A program made the position numbers and the translations under genes. From assembly GCA_021849765.1 (NCBI GenBank), contig JAJZSM010000066.1, positions 1-7,733 of the forward strand: a stretch of DNA of 7,733 nt. The letters run 5' to 3'. Positions 1-7,733 of the stretch are shown one piece after another. The notes below the pieces were generated by a model. That model saw nothing but the letters and a program-made list of their open reading frames with translations, searched no databases and was not told the DNA's origin. Origin of the DNA: Actinomycetes bacterium. GTDB taxonomy: Bacteria > Actinomycetota > Acidimicrobiia > Acidimicrobiales > RAAP-2. Positions within the stretch are counted from its first letter, which is position 1; each line of letters starts with the position of its first letter.

Positions 1-154
1 GGTGAGCGGTCTAGACGACCTGAGCGACGGCTTCGGGGTCCTCGCACGCGAGGTCCTCGCGACCGCGATCGAGACGGGGCGTCGGGCCGAGCCGGCCCAC
101 ACGCTCGAACTCGACGACGGCCGTGAAGCGTCGGTGTGGATCGAGCGGGTCTAG
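1..154 (+). CDS. 3' end of an unrecognised gene (partial)
   Basis: An open frame in phase with position 2 enters from the left edge and ends at TAG 152-154. It encodes about 50 residues that finish ...GREASVWIERV. The visible part has an amphipathic stretch (VLAREVLATAIETGRRAE) followed by a short, charged, strand-like tail. Third positions are almost all G or C, as in the neighbouring real genes, which supports coding. The GTG at position 2 is more likely an internal codon than the start. I do not recognise the family. A tail of this shape would fit the end of a Gfo/Idh/MocA-type oxidoreductase, but that is a guess. Its stop codon overlaps that of the convergent MarR gene. Confidence 0.55.
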   Translation, partial: VSGLDDLSDGFGVLAREVLATAIETGRRAEPAHTLELDDGREASVWIERV

Positions 155-609
155 ACGCTCGCGTTGAGCTTGCCGAGCAGCGTAGACAGTGACTGGCGCT
201 CGGCCTCACTGAGTCGACCGGCGAGCCGCTCGTCCAGGTAGGCGAGGTGGACCGCGAGCGCGTCGTCGAGTTTGGCGTTGCCGGCGTCGGTGATGGCGAC
301 GTGGATCGCGCGGCGATCCGAGGGGCACAGCGTCCGCTCGACGAGGCCGGCCTCCTCGAGCCGGTCGATCAATCGGGTGGTGCCACCCGTCGAGTGGACG
401 ATGGCGTCGGCGATCTGGTTCATCTTCAAGCGACCGTCGGGCGACTTGCGCAACTGCAACAACACCTCGAACCAGGCGAGGGGCAGTTCACACGTCGCTT
501 CGAGCTCGACGCCAAGACCACGGGCCAGTCGGGCGTTGGTCTCGAGCAACAGACCGAACAACGTGACCTTCTCGTCACCCGATGGGCAGGCAGTGGGGTC
601 GATCAACAT
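151..609 (-). CDS. MarR-family transcriptional regulator
   Basis: This 152-residue protein has the usual MarR length and is predicted to be a DNA-binding dimer. The winged helix-turn-helix lies at about residues 45-110. The recognition-helix region reads STGGTTRLIDRLEEAGLVER (73-92). The wing carries the family-typical DRR near residues 98-100, then ITDAG (106-110). Flanking helices at about 12-35 and 112-150 would form the dimer interface. Cysteines sit at 8, 40 and 95. None is clearly the redox cysteine of OhrR, so oxidant sensing cannot be claimed. ATG at 607-609 is chosen because a TATACT hexamer lies exactly 6 nt upstream with no Shine-Dalgarno sequence, which suggests a leaderless mRNA. 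The gene is divergent from yceI, and CAACTA/TAGTTG half-sites lie in the shared promoter region, so the inferred role is control of yceI and of itself. The ligand is unknown. Confidence 0.93.
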   Translation of the reverse strand: MLIDPTACPSGDEKVTLFGLLLETNARLARGLGVELEATCELPLAWFEVLLQLRKSPDGRLKMNQIADAIVHSTGGTTRLIDRLEEAGLVERTLCPSDRRAIHVAITDAGNAKLDDALAVHLAYLDERLAGRLSEAERQSLSTLLGKLNASV

Positions 610-615
610 ACGCCA

Positions 616-644
616 AGTATAGCAGATTCTTAGATTTGCAACTA
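616..644 (-). promoter_or_regulatory. Probable marR promoter (leaderless, extended -10)
   Basis: On the minus strand, TGC followed by TATACT (-10 at 621-616) forms an extended -10. The -10 ends 6 nt before the ATG, so the expected start of transcription falls on the A of the start codon. The hexamer 17 bp upstream is TAGTTG (644-639), a weak -35 that is itself a half-site of the operator. This suggests autoregulation. Confidence 0.6.
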
Positions 645-648
645 CTGT

Positions 649-678
649 TTGACAAATAGTTGTAGATGCAACTATACT
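649..678 (+). promoter_or_regulatory. yceI promoter, near-consensus housekeeping sigma type
   Basis: The -35 TTGACA (649-654) is a perfect consensus. The -10 TATACT (673-678) follows after an 18-bp spacer. Transcription would begin near 685 and leave a leader of about 36 nt. This is by far the strongest promoter visible in the window. It would be expected to be highly active unless repressed, which fits the operator lying in its spacer. Confidence 0.82.
656..675. promoter_or_regulatory. Probable MarR operator (perfect dyad)
   Basis: ATAGTTG (656-662) and CAACTAT (669-675) form a perfect 7-bp inverted repeat around a 6-nt centre. The total length of 20 bp is typical of MarR-family sites. The dyad fills the spacer of the yceI promoter and overlaps its -10 box, so a bound dimer should block RNA polymerase. 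Assignment to the adjacent MarR protein is inferred from position. Confidence 0.78.
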
Positions 679-707
679 GGTGTCAACACAAACCAGTGTT
701 CGTATCT

Positions 708-712
708 AGGAG
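708..712 (+). promoter_or_regulatory. Ribosome binding site of yceI
   Basis: AGGAG at 708-712 lies 8 nt before ATG 721. It fixes that ATG as the start rather than the upstream in-frame TTG codon at 649, which sits inside the -35 box. It is the only clear Shine-Dalgarno sequence I can find in the window. Confidence 0.85.
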
Positions 713-720
713 AGAAAACA

Positions 721-1266
721 ATGAGCAACCTTCCCGCTCCCGGTGTTTACACCATTGACCCCACCCACTCGAGCGTCGGCTTCGTCGCGCGGCACCTCAT
801 CGCCGCCAAGGTCCGTGGGCACTTCACCGACTTCGCCGGCACCATCACCATCGGTGACTCGATCGCCACCTCGAAGGTCGAAGCGACGGTCCAGGCCGCG
901 AGCATCACGACCGACAATGAGATGCGTGATGGTCACCTCAAGAGCGCGGACTTCCTCGACCTCGAGAACCACCCGACCCTGACCCTGACCTCGACGTCGA
1001 TCACCGACAAGGGTCACGACAAGGTCGAGATGGTCGCCGACCTCACCGTACGCGGCGTGACCAAGTCCGTCACGTTCGAGGTCGAGTTCCTCGGCTCGGG
1101 TGCCGGCATGGCGCCGGGTACCACGGTCGCGGGCTTTGAAGCCTTCGCCGAGATCGATCGCCGCGACTTCAACGTCAACTTCGACGGCGCACTCGAGAAC
1201 GGTTCCCTCGTCGTGGGTAACAAGGTCGTCTTGGAGCTCACGGTCGAAGCGAGCAAGCAGGACTAA
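721..1266 (+). CDS. YceI-family lipocalin-like protein
   Basis: This 181-residue protein covers the whole YceI domain, an extended beta-barrel that in studied members (E. coli YceI, Thermus TT1927b) binds long isoprenoid or other amphiphilic molecules. Family landmarks are YTIDPTHSSVGFVARHL (10-26), MRDGHLKSADFLD (68-80), DLTVRGVTKSV (107-117), DRRDFNVNFD (146-155) and VGNKVVLEL (165-173). E. coli YceI is exported, but this protein starts with MSNLPAPGVY and has no signal peptide, so it should be cytoplasmic like many actinobacterial homologues. ATG 721 is set by the Shine-Dalgarno sequence at 708-712. A strong promoter with a MarR-type dyad in its spacer indicates tight repression and induction. 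The true ligand is unknown. Polyisoprenoid or quinone binding is family knowledge, not something visible here. Confidence 0.93.
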   Translation: MSNLPAPGVYTIDPTHSSVGFVARHLIAAKVRGHFTDFAGTITIGDSIATSKVEATVQAASITTDNEMRDGHLKSADFLDLENHPTLTLTSTSITDKGHDKVEMVADLTVRGVTKSVTFEVEFLGSGAGMAPGTTVAGFEAFAEIDRRDFNVNFDGALENGSLVVGNKVVLELTVEASKQD

Positions 1267-1288
1267 GTCCTCGCACTGACTGAAAGAG

Positions 1289-1324
1289 CGACGAGGCCGG
1301 GGGCGTACGCCCCCGGCCTCGTCG
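1289..1324 (+). terminator. Perfect 36-bp palindrome, probable yceI terminator
   Basis: CGACGAGGCCGGGGGC (1289-1304), the centre GTAC, and the exact reverse complement (1309-1324) begin 22 nt after the yceI stop. As RNA this is a 16-bp, very GC-rich stem with a four-base loop. No U-tract follows, so it is not a classical intrinsic terminator. U-less hairpins of this kind are proposed terminators in actinobacteria. Because it is perfectly symmetric, it could act on either strand. Confidence 0.7.
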
Positions 1325-1337
1325 GTACCATGGGGCT

Positions 1338-1454
1338 ATGCACGAGCACGACGCGAAGGGGGCACGGTCAACGGTCGGGATCCTCGGCGTCGTGGCGACC
1401 GTACTGTCGATCTGGTGGTTCGCGCTACGCCCGCGGCGTCGTCGGCGCGGCTGA
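1338..1454 (+). CDS. Small single-span membrane protein, arginine-rich tail
   Basis: A 38-codon frame, ATG 1338 to TGA 1452-1454, lies between the yceI terminator and the MFS gene. The start MHEHDAKGARS is polar, residues 12-30 (TVGILGVVATVLSIWWFAL) form one hydrophobic helix, and the end is RPRRRRRG. By the positive-inside rule the arginine tail should be cytoplasmic. About 84% of codons end in G or C, like the real genes here. TACCAT (1326-1331) stands exactly 6 nt before the ATG, the same arrangement as a -10 box before other genes in this window. There is no Shine-Dalgarno sequence. I do not recognise a family. A chance frame in GC-rich DNA cannot be excluded, but the clean helix-plus-basic-tail layout argues against it. 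Confidence 0.5.
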   Translation: MHEHDAKGARSTVGILGVVATVLSIWWFALRPRRRRRG

Positions 1455-1470
1455 GTCGCCGTCGTACCGG

Positions 1471-1476
1471 TAGCGT
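1471..1476 (+). promoter_or_regulatory. Possible -10 box of the MFS gene
   Basis: TAGCGT fits TANNNT and ends 8 nt before ATG 1485. No convincing -35 is visible. There is no Shine-Dalgarno sequence beyond a weak GGA, so a leaderless or nearly leaderless transcript is possible. The support is weak. Confidence 0.3.
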
Positions 1477-1484
1477 GGACGTCC

Positions 1485-2735
1485 ATGTCGTCCGCGTCCC
1501 TCGCACCGCTACGACACCCGAGTTTTTCCATCGCCCTCGCGGCGTCCTTCGTATCGTCGACCGGCACCTGGATGCAGTCGGTCGCACTCGGGATCTATCT
1601 GACCCAGACGACCCACAACACCCTGTGGCTGGGACTGGTGACGGCCGCCGCGTGGGTGCCGAGCCTCGTGGGTTCGCCCCTCGGGGGACTGGTCGCCGAC
1701 CGATGGAACCGTCAACGATGGATCCAACTCAACAACGTGGTGATGACCCTCGCCGCTGCGGCATTGGCCGCGGCCGAGCTCACTGGTCACCTTGCGCCCG
1801 CTACGGCCTGTTACCTCGCGATCATCGAGGGACTCGCGAGCGCGGCGGCCTGGCCGGCGTGGCAGTCGCTCCTGCCCGATCTGGTGGATCGCCACGAGGT
1901 CCTCGCCGCGGTGTCGTTGTCCTCGGCGCAGTTCAACCTCGGGCGCGTCATTGGCCCGGTGCTGGCGGCGCTCGTGCTCGCGTTCGGTTCGCCGGGGTGG
2001 TGCTTCGCGATCAACGCCGCGACCTTCCTCTTCGTCGCGGTCGCCTTCCTCTTCGTCCGTAGTACGCCGCGGGCGCGAATCGATGCGCCGGTGCGCCTGT
2101 GGGGCGAGACCGTCGACGGCGCGAGGCGGGCGTGGTCGATCAACGGCTGCAAGTACCCGATCATCGCCGTCGCCGTGGTGGCGGTCACGGTCAGCCCCTT
2201 CATCGCCCTGGTGCCCGCGATGGCGATCGAGGTCCTGCGAGCGGGCAAGGTCGGCACGTCGTGGCTGGTCAGCGCCCAGGGAATCGGTGCGGTGGTGGGG
2301 GCGATGACCCTACCCGGTCTCGCGCGACGGACCTCGAGGGTGTTCGTGCTGCGCCTCTCGATCGCGGCGGCCGTCGTGAGTGAGCTCCTCTACGCGCTCG
2401 CCCCGACGCTCGAGTGGGCGATGGCGTCACTCGTCGTACTCGGTGCGGCCTACGTCGGCACGCTGACGGGCCTGATCACGTCGGTGCAGTTGCACGCGCC
2501 CGAGCGCGAGCGATCGCGGATCTTGTCGCTGTACACGCTCTCGCTCTCGGCCGCGTACCCACTCGGCGCCGTCGCGCAAGCGACGCTGGCGAGGTGGTGG
2601 GGTGTGCGCGAGGTGACGGGGATCGGTGCCGTCGTGATGGCGGTCGTCGTGGTGGGCGTCTCGATGACTCGGCCGTCGTTCTGGGCGCAGTTCGCCTCGG
2701 CCTCGAAGAGCGAGGCGCGATTGCTGGCAGACTAG
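1485..2735 (+). CDS. MFS exporter, EntS/MFS_3-like
   Basis: This 416-residue membrane protein has about twelve hydrophobic segments, at roughly 14-39, 48-70, 82-101, 104-124, 143-167, 171-192, 224-249, 258-279, 286-306, 310-334, 345-368 and 375-394. The loop between helices 2 and 3 carries the MFS motif A form GGLVADRWNRQR (67-78). The fifth helix begins with NLGRVIGP (151-158), and both fit the MFS_3 / EntS-like exporter group. A central cytoplasmic loop at about 193-222 separates the two halves. It probably exports a small molecule by proton exchange. The substrate cannot be read from the sequence. The neighbours (a dehydrogenase 4 nt downstream, YceI upstream) do not reveal it either. ATG 1485 gives a normal N-terminus. 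The C-terminal tail (397-416) is polar and probably cytoplasmic. Confidence 0.9.
   Translation: MSSASLAPLRHPSFSIALAASFVSSTGTWMQSVALGIYLTQTTHNTLWLGLVTAAAWVPSLVGSPLGGLVADRWNRQRWIQLNNVVMTLAAAALAAAELTGHLAPATACYLAIIEGLASAAAWPAWQSLLPDLVDRHEVLAAVSLSSAQFNLGRVIGPVLAALVLAFGSPGWCFAINAATFLFVAVAFLFVRSTPRARIDAPVRLWGETVDGARRAWSINGCKYPIIAVAVVAVTVSPFIALVPAMAIEVLRAGKVGTSWLVSAQGIGAVVGAMTLPGLARRTSRVFVLRLSIAAAVVSELLYALAPTLEWAMASLVVLGAAYVGTLTGLITSVQLHAPERERSRILSLYTLSLSAAYPLGAVAQATLARWWGVREVTGIGAVVMAVVVVGVSMTRPSFWAQFASASKSEARLLAD
2723..2733 (+). promoter_or_regulatory. Probable extended -10 before the dehydrogenase gene
   Basis: GCTGGCAGACT contains TGG followed by CAGACT (2728-2733), an extended -10-like element ending exactly 6 nt before ATG 2740. 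The same 11 bases occur at the same distance before mnmA. It overlaps the end of the MFS gene, so the dehydrogenase could have its own leaderless transcript in addition to read-through. Confidence 0.5.
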
Positions 2736-2739
2736 ACCA

Positions 2740-4104
2740 ATGCCATTCATTGCCACGAACCCCGCCACGGGCGAACGCATCGCCGAGTACGCCGCCCACA
2801 CGACTGAGCAGGTGGAGGCCCGTCTGAGCCTCGCCGCGGAGTCCTTTCGTCGCTGGCGCGAGACGCCGATCGCCCAGCGCGCGGCGCTGATGCGCACCGC
2901 CGCCGAACTGATCGAGGGAGAGATCCCGGTCATCGCGGCACTGATGACCGCTGAGATGGGAAAGACCTTCGCCGCCGCCAAGGGTGAGGCGTTCAAGTGC
3001 GCCTCGACGATGCGCCACTTCGCTGAGAACGCCGAGACCTACCTCGCTACCGAAACCATTGCCACCAGCGCGCGGCGTAGCGGCGTGCGCTTCGACCCGG
3101 TGGGACCGATCCTCGCGATCATGCCCTGGAACTTCCCGCTCTGGCAGGTGATCCGCTTTGGCGTGCCGACGATCATGGCCGGCAACGTCGTGCTGCTCAA
3201 GCACGCGCCGAACGTGCCCGGTAGCGCGTTGTACATCGAGGAGTTGTTCACCCGCGCGGGCTTCCCCGCCGGGGTCATGACGAACCTCTTCGTCGAGGTC
3301 GACGCGATCGAGGGCATCATCGCCGATCCCCGGGTCGCCGGTGTCACCCTCACGGGTTCTGAGCGGGCCGGTCGGTCGGTGGCGGCGTTGGCCGGCGCCC
3401 ACCTGAAGAAGTGCGTGCTCGAACTCGGCGGCTCGGACCCGTTCATCGTCGGGGTCCACGCCGACCTGGACGCCGCCGTACCCAATGCCGTCACCGCCCG
3501 CGTGCAGAACAACGGCCAGGCGTGCATCGCGTCCAAGCGCTTCATCGTGGTGCGCGAGCGCGCCGACGAGTTCATCAGTCGATTCAGCGACGCGATGGCC
3601 GCCGTGCCCACCGGCGACCCGATGGACCCCGCCACCGTGCTCGGACCGATCGTGTCGGCGTCGCAGTTCAACCAGTTGGCCGACCAGGTCTCCTCATCGG
3701 TGAAGGCTGGCGCGGTTGTGCACGCGGGCGGCGCGCCCATGGAACGCGAGGGGTTCTTCTATCCCGCCACCGTCTTGAGCGACGTGCCGAGTGACTCGCG
3801 CGCCGCGAACGAGGAACTCTTCGGCCCGGTCGCGGTGGTGCACGTCGCGAACGACCTCGAGGCCGCGATCGCCTACGCGAACGCCACCCCGTGGGGACTG
3901 GGCGGTTCGATCTGGTCGACTGACGACCAAGAGATCGACGCGGTCATCGCGGGCCTAGATGTCGGTGTGGTCTTTGCCAACTCGGTCGTCGCTTCGATGC
4001 CCGAGCTGCCCTTCGGCGGCACCAAGAACTCCGGCTTCGGGCGCGAGCTCTCGGCCTACGGCATCAAGGAGTTCACCAATATCAAGTCCTTCTACGTGGT
4101 CTGA
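2740..4104 (+). CDS. Succinate-semialdehyde dehydrogenase, Sad/GabD1 type
   Basis: This 454-residue aldehyde dehydrogenase is close to the short Sad (YneI)/GabD1 branch, which oxidises succinate semialdehyde to succinate with NAD(P)+ and links 4-aminobutyrate breakdown to the citric acid cycle. Residues seen are the oxyanion-hole N131 in MPWNFPLWQV (128-137), the cofactor-contacting K154 in LLKHAPN (152-158), the general base E228 in LELGGSDPFIV (227-237), the catalytic nucleophile C262 in NNGQACIASKRF (257-268), EELFGP (358-363), and PFGGTKNSGFGRE (424-436). LLKHAPN and LGGSDPF are shared with E. coli Sad, which supports this branch over longer GabD enzymes. Other short aldehydes remain possible substrates. 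It starts 4 nt after the MFS stop with no Shine-Dalgarno sequence. Its TGA overlaps the ATG of the cysteine desulfurase gene (TGATG), which suggests translational coupling. Confidence 0.9.
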   Translation: MPFIATNPATGERIAEYAAHTTEQVEARLSLAAESFRRWRETPIAQRAALMRTAAELIEGEIPVIAALMTAEMGKTFAAAKGEAFKCASTMRHFAENAETYLATETIATSARRSGVRFDPVGPILAIMPWNFPLWQVIRFGVPTIMAGNVVLLKHAPNVPGSALYIEELFTRAGFPAGVMTNLFVEVDAIEGIIADPRVAGVTLTGSERAGRSVAALAGAHLKKCVLELGGSDPFIVGVHADLDAAVPNAVTARVQNNGQACIASKRFIVVRERADEFISRFSDAMAAVPTGDPMDPATVLGPIVSASQFNQLADQVSSSVKAGAVVHAGGAPMEREGFFYPATVLSDVPSDSRAANEELFGPVAVVHVANDLEAAIAYANATPWGLGGSIWSTDDQEIDAVIAGLDVGVVFANSVVASMPELPFGGTKNSGFGRELSAYGIKEFTNIKSFYVV

Positions 4105-5258
4105 TGGCGACCTACTACTTCGACCACGCGGCGTCCGCGCCGCGGCGAGACGAGGTGGCCGCGGCGATGGAACCGTGGGAACACGGCGTCGTCGGCAACC
4201 CCTCGGGTAGTCACCGCGCAGCGCGCGTGGCCCGTCGGGCCGTCGAAGAGGCTCGTGACGTCGTCGCCGAGTTCGTGGGCGCCGAGGCGGGAGGCGTTGT
4301 CTTCACCGCCGGTGGCACCGAGTCGTGCCAGCTGGCGATCGCGGGGGTGGCGAACTTGCATCGCCGCAACCACGACTCGACCACCATCGTCGTCTCGCGG
4401 GTCGAACACCACGCCGTGCTCGACGCCGCGGCGATGATGGCGCGGGACTTCCCGAGCGTCTCGGTGCGTTACGTCGAGGTCGACGCCGACGGCGTCGTGG
4501 ACCTCGAGTCGCTGCGAGAGGTCGTCGGTCCCGACACCGCCGTCGTCAGTGTGATGACGGCCAACAACGAGACCGGCGTACGCCAACCGCTCGACGGCGT
4601 CTCGGCGATCGCCCACGGCGCCTTCGACGGCGGGTCCGTGGTGCACACCGACGCGGTCGCCGCGGCGCCCTGGCTGTATCTGCCGACGGTGACCGCGTCG
4701 GCCGACATGGTCTCGTTGTGCGCGCACAAACTCGGCGGACCGGTGAACGCGGGCGCCCTCGTCGTGCGAGGCGACGTCGCCTTTGACGCGCTGGTCCCCG
4801 GCGGCGGCCAGGAACAGGGTCACCGCGGGGGGACCGTGGACGTCGCGGCGGCCGTCGGCCTCGCCGCCGCAGTCCGAGCGACCGCTCGCGAACTCGACGA
4901 GGTCACCGAGCGCGTCGAGGCGCTGCAGGCGACGATGGTCTACGCCCTGTCACTACTGCCGGGTTGCACCGTCACGAGCGTCGGGGCGTTGCGTGTCGCG
5001 GGGACGGTCCACGCGACGTTCGAGGGTCTCGCGAGTGACGAGTTGCTCTTCCTGCTCGATCAGGCGGGTGTCTACGCGTCAGCGGCCGCCAGCTGCTCGA
5101 GCGGCGCGAGCCAGGCGAGCCACGTGCTCGAGGCCATGGGCGTCAGCGCGGACCGGGCCCGGGGATCGGTGCGGTTCTCCATGGGCGCCGAGACGACCGC
5201 CGACGACGTGGACGCGGTCATCGCCATCCTGGCGCGGATCGTGCACCAACTCCGCTGA
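4104..5258 (+). CDS. Cysteine desulfurase, NifS/IscS-like
   Basis: This 384-residue PLP enzyme of aminotransferase class V takes sulfur from cysteine as a persulfide. Landmarks are YFDHAASAP (5-13), GNPSGSH (31-37), the PLP-stacking histidine in VEHHAVLD (100-107), ANNETG (153-158), D183 in HTDAVAAAP (181-189), the PLP lysine K209 in CAHKLGGP (206-213), HRGGTVDV (240-247), the mobile-loop cysteine C331 in SAAASCSSGASQASHVL (326-342), and VRFSMG (356-361). All core catalytic residues are present. Two details differ from E. coli IscS: the glutamine three residues after the PLP aspartate (DAxQ) is alanine here (A186), and the cysteine loop reads AASCSSG instead of GSACTSA. The ATG shares one base with the preceding stop, with no Shine-Dalgarno sequence. 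mnmA follows, so sulfur supply for tRNA thiolation is the likely main role. Fe-S cluster assembly is also possible. Confidence 0.92.
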   Translation: MATYYFDHAASAPRRDEVAAAMEPWEHGVVGNPSGSHRAARVARRAVEEARDVVAEFVGAEAGGVVFTAGGTESCQLAIAGVANLHRRNHDSTTIVVSRVEHHAVLDAAAMMARDFPSVSVRYVEVDADGVVDLESLREVVGPDTAVVSVMTANNETGVRQPLDGVSAIAHGAFDGGSVVHTDAVAAAPWLYLPTVTASADMVSLCAHKLGGPVNAGALVVRGDVAFDALVPGGGQEQGHRGGTVDVAAAVGLAAAVRATARELDEVTERVEALQATMVYALSLLPGCTVTSVGALRVAGTVHATFEGLASDELLFLLDQAGVYASAAASCSSGASQASHVLEAMGVSADRARGSVRFSMGAETTADDVDAVIAILARIVHQLR

Positions 5259-5275
5259 ACGGCCGCGGGGGTCGG

Positions 5276-5286
5276 GCTGGCAGACT
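5276..5286 (+). promoter_or_regulatory. Probable extended -10 of the mnmA-ligA unit
   Basis: GCTGGCAGACT, identical to 2723-2733, has TGG followed by CAGACT (5281-5286) and ends 6 nt before GTG 5293. It lies in the only gap of the right-hand gene cluster (5259-5292). No clear -35 or Shine-Dalgarno sequence is visible. A leaderless internal promoter is the inferred role. Confidence 0.5.
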
Positions 5287-5292
5287 GGTCCC

Positions 5293-7733
<2,441 letters not shown>

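Larger units (their letters stand above)
610..720. promoter_or_regulatory. Divergent marR-yceI control region
   Basis: This 111-bp gap is clearly richer in A/T than the rest of the window. It contains the promoters of both divergent genes and three copies of one half-site: CAACTA at 639-644, TAGTTG at 657-662 and CAACTA at 669-674. Two near-direct repeats, starting TAGAT at 631 and at 663 and each ending in CTG, lie about three helical turns apart. A further inverted repeat, ACTGGT 676-681 and ACCAGT 692-697, straddles the likely yceI transcription start. Its left arm would mostly not be transcribed, so it is better read as a DNA site than as an RNA hairpin. Confidence 0.8.

Noticed and set aside
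676..697. ACTGGT/ACCAGT inverted repeat as an RNA hairpin or riboswitch in the yceI leader
   Set aside because: Transcription should start near 685, so the left arm is not in the RNA, and the leader is too short for a riboswitch. Kept only as a possible DNA site.
649..720. Longer yceI start giving 24 extra residues
   Set aside because: These codons cover the -35, operator, -10 and leader. AGGAG at 708-712 points to ATG 721, and the YceI domain starts normally there.
2476..3459. Long open frame of 327 codons on the minus strand opposite the MFS and dehydrogenase genes
   Set aside because: Its protein is low-complexity and rich in R, H, G and D, with no family motif, and it lies opposite two strongly supported genes. 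This is the usual shadow frame in GC-rich DNA.
4092..4823. Minus-strand frame of 243 codons opposite the desulfurase gene
   Set aside because: Composition is skewed to R, H, D, G and V with no recognisable domain. It is a shadow of the plus-strand gene.
4783..5292. In-frame extension upstream of mnmA that would fuse about 170 residues to its N-terminus
   Set aside because: The extension is Arg/Ser-rich, lies wholly in another frame of the cysteine desulfurase, and the PP-loop of MnmA normally sits at the very N-terminus, as it does with GTG 5293.

Overview
The window is GC-rich bacterial DNA with dense coding, strong G/C bias at third codon positions, frequent GTG starts and few Shine-Dalgarno sequences. 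This, together with the gene order (cysteine desulfurase, mnmA, ligA), points to an actinobacterium. An Acidimicrobiia-like lineage is my guess, made from the style of the proteins and not from any search.

Left part (1-1454). The 3' end of an unrecognised gene meets a convergent MarR-family regulator gene, and the two stop codons share one CTAG. The regulator is divergent from a YceI-family (lipocalin-like) gene. The 111-bp gap between them is AT-rich against the rest of the window. It holds a near-consensus promoter for yceI with a perfect 7+7 bp dyad in its spacer, plus a third half-site that overlaps the likely promoter of the regulator. This looks like a self-contained MarR switch. After yceI come a perfect 36-bp palindrome (probable terminator) and a likely 38-codon gene for a one-span membrane peptide with an arginine-rich tail.

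Middle (1485-4104). A 12-helix MFS exporter of the EntS/MFS_3 kind is followed 4 nt later by a Sad/GabD1-type succinate-semialdehyde dehydrogenase.

Right part (4104-7733). A NifS/IscS-like cysteine desulfurase starts inside the stop codon of the dehydrogenase. mnmA (tRNA 2-thiouridylase) follows after 34 nt. ligA (NAD-dependent DNA ligase) overlaps the end of mnmA and runs off the window. The desulfurase is the natural sulfur donor for MnmA. The order desulfurase-mnmA-ligA resembles Mycobacterium tuberculosis, where the gatCAB genes lie nearby.

The genes are mostly housekeeping and I see no defence or mobile system. The most interesting points are the MarR/YceI control region, a recurring -10-like hexamer placed exactly 6 nt before several start codons (suggesting leaderless mRNAs), the small membrane-protein gene, and a non-canonical cofactor-site residue in the cysteine desulfurase.
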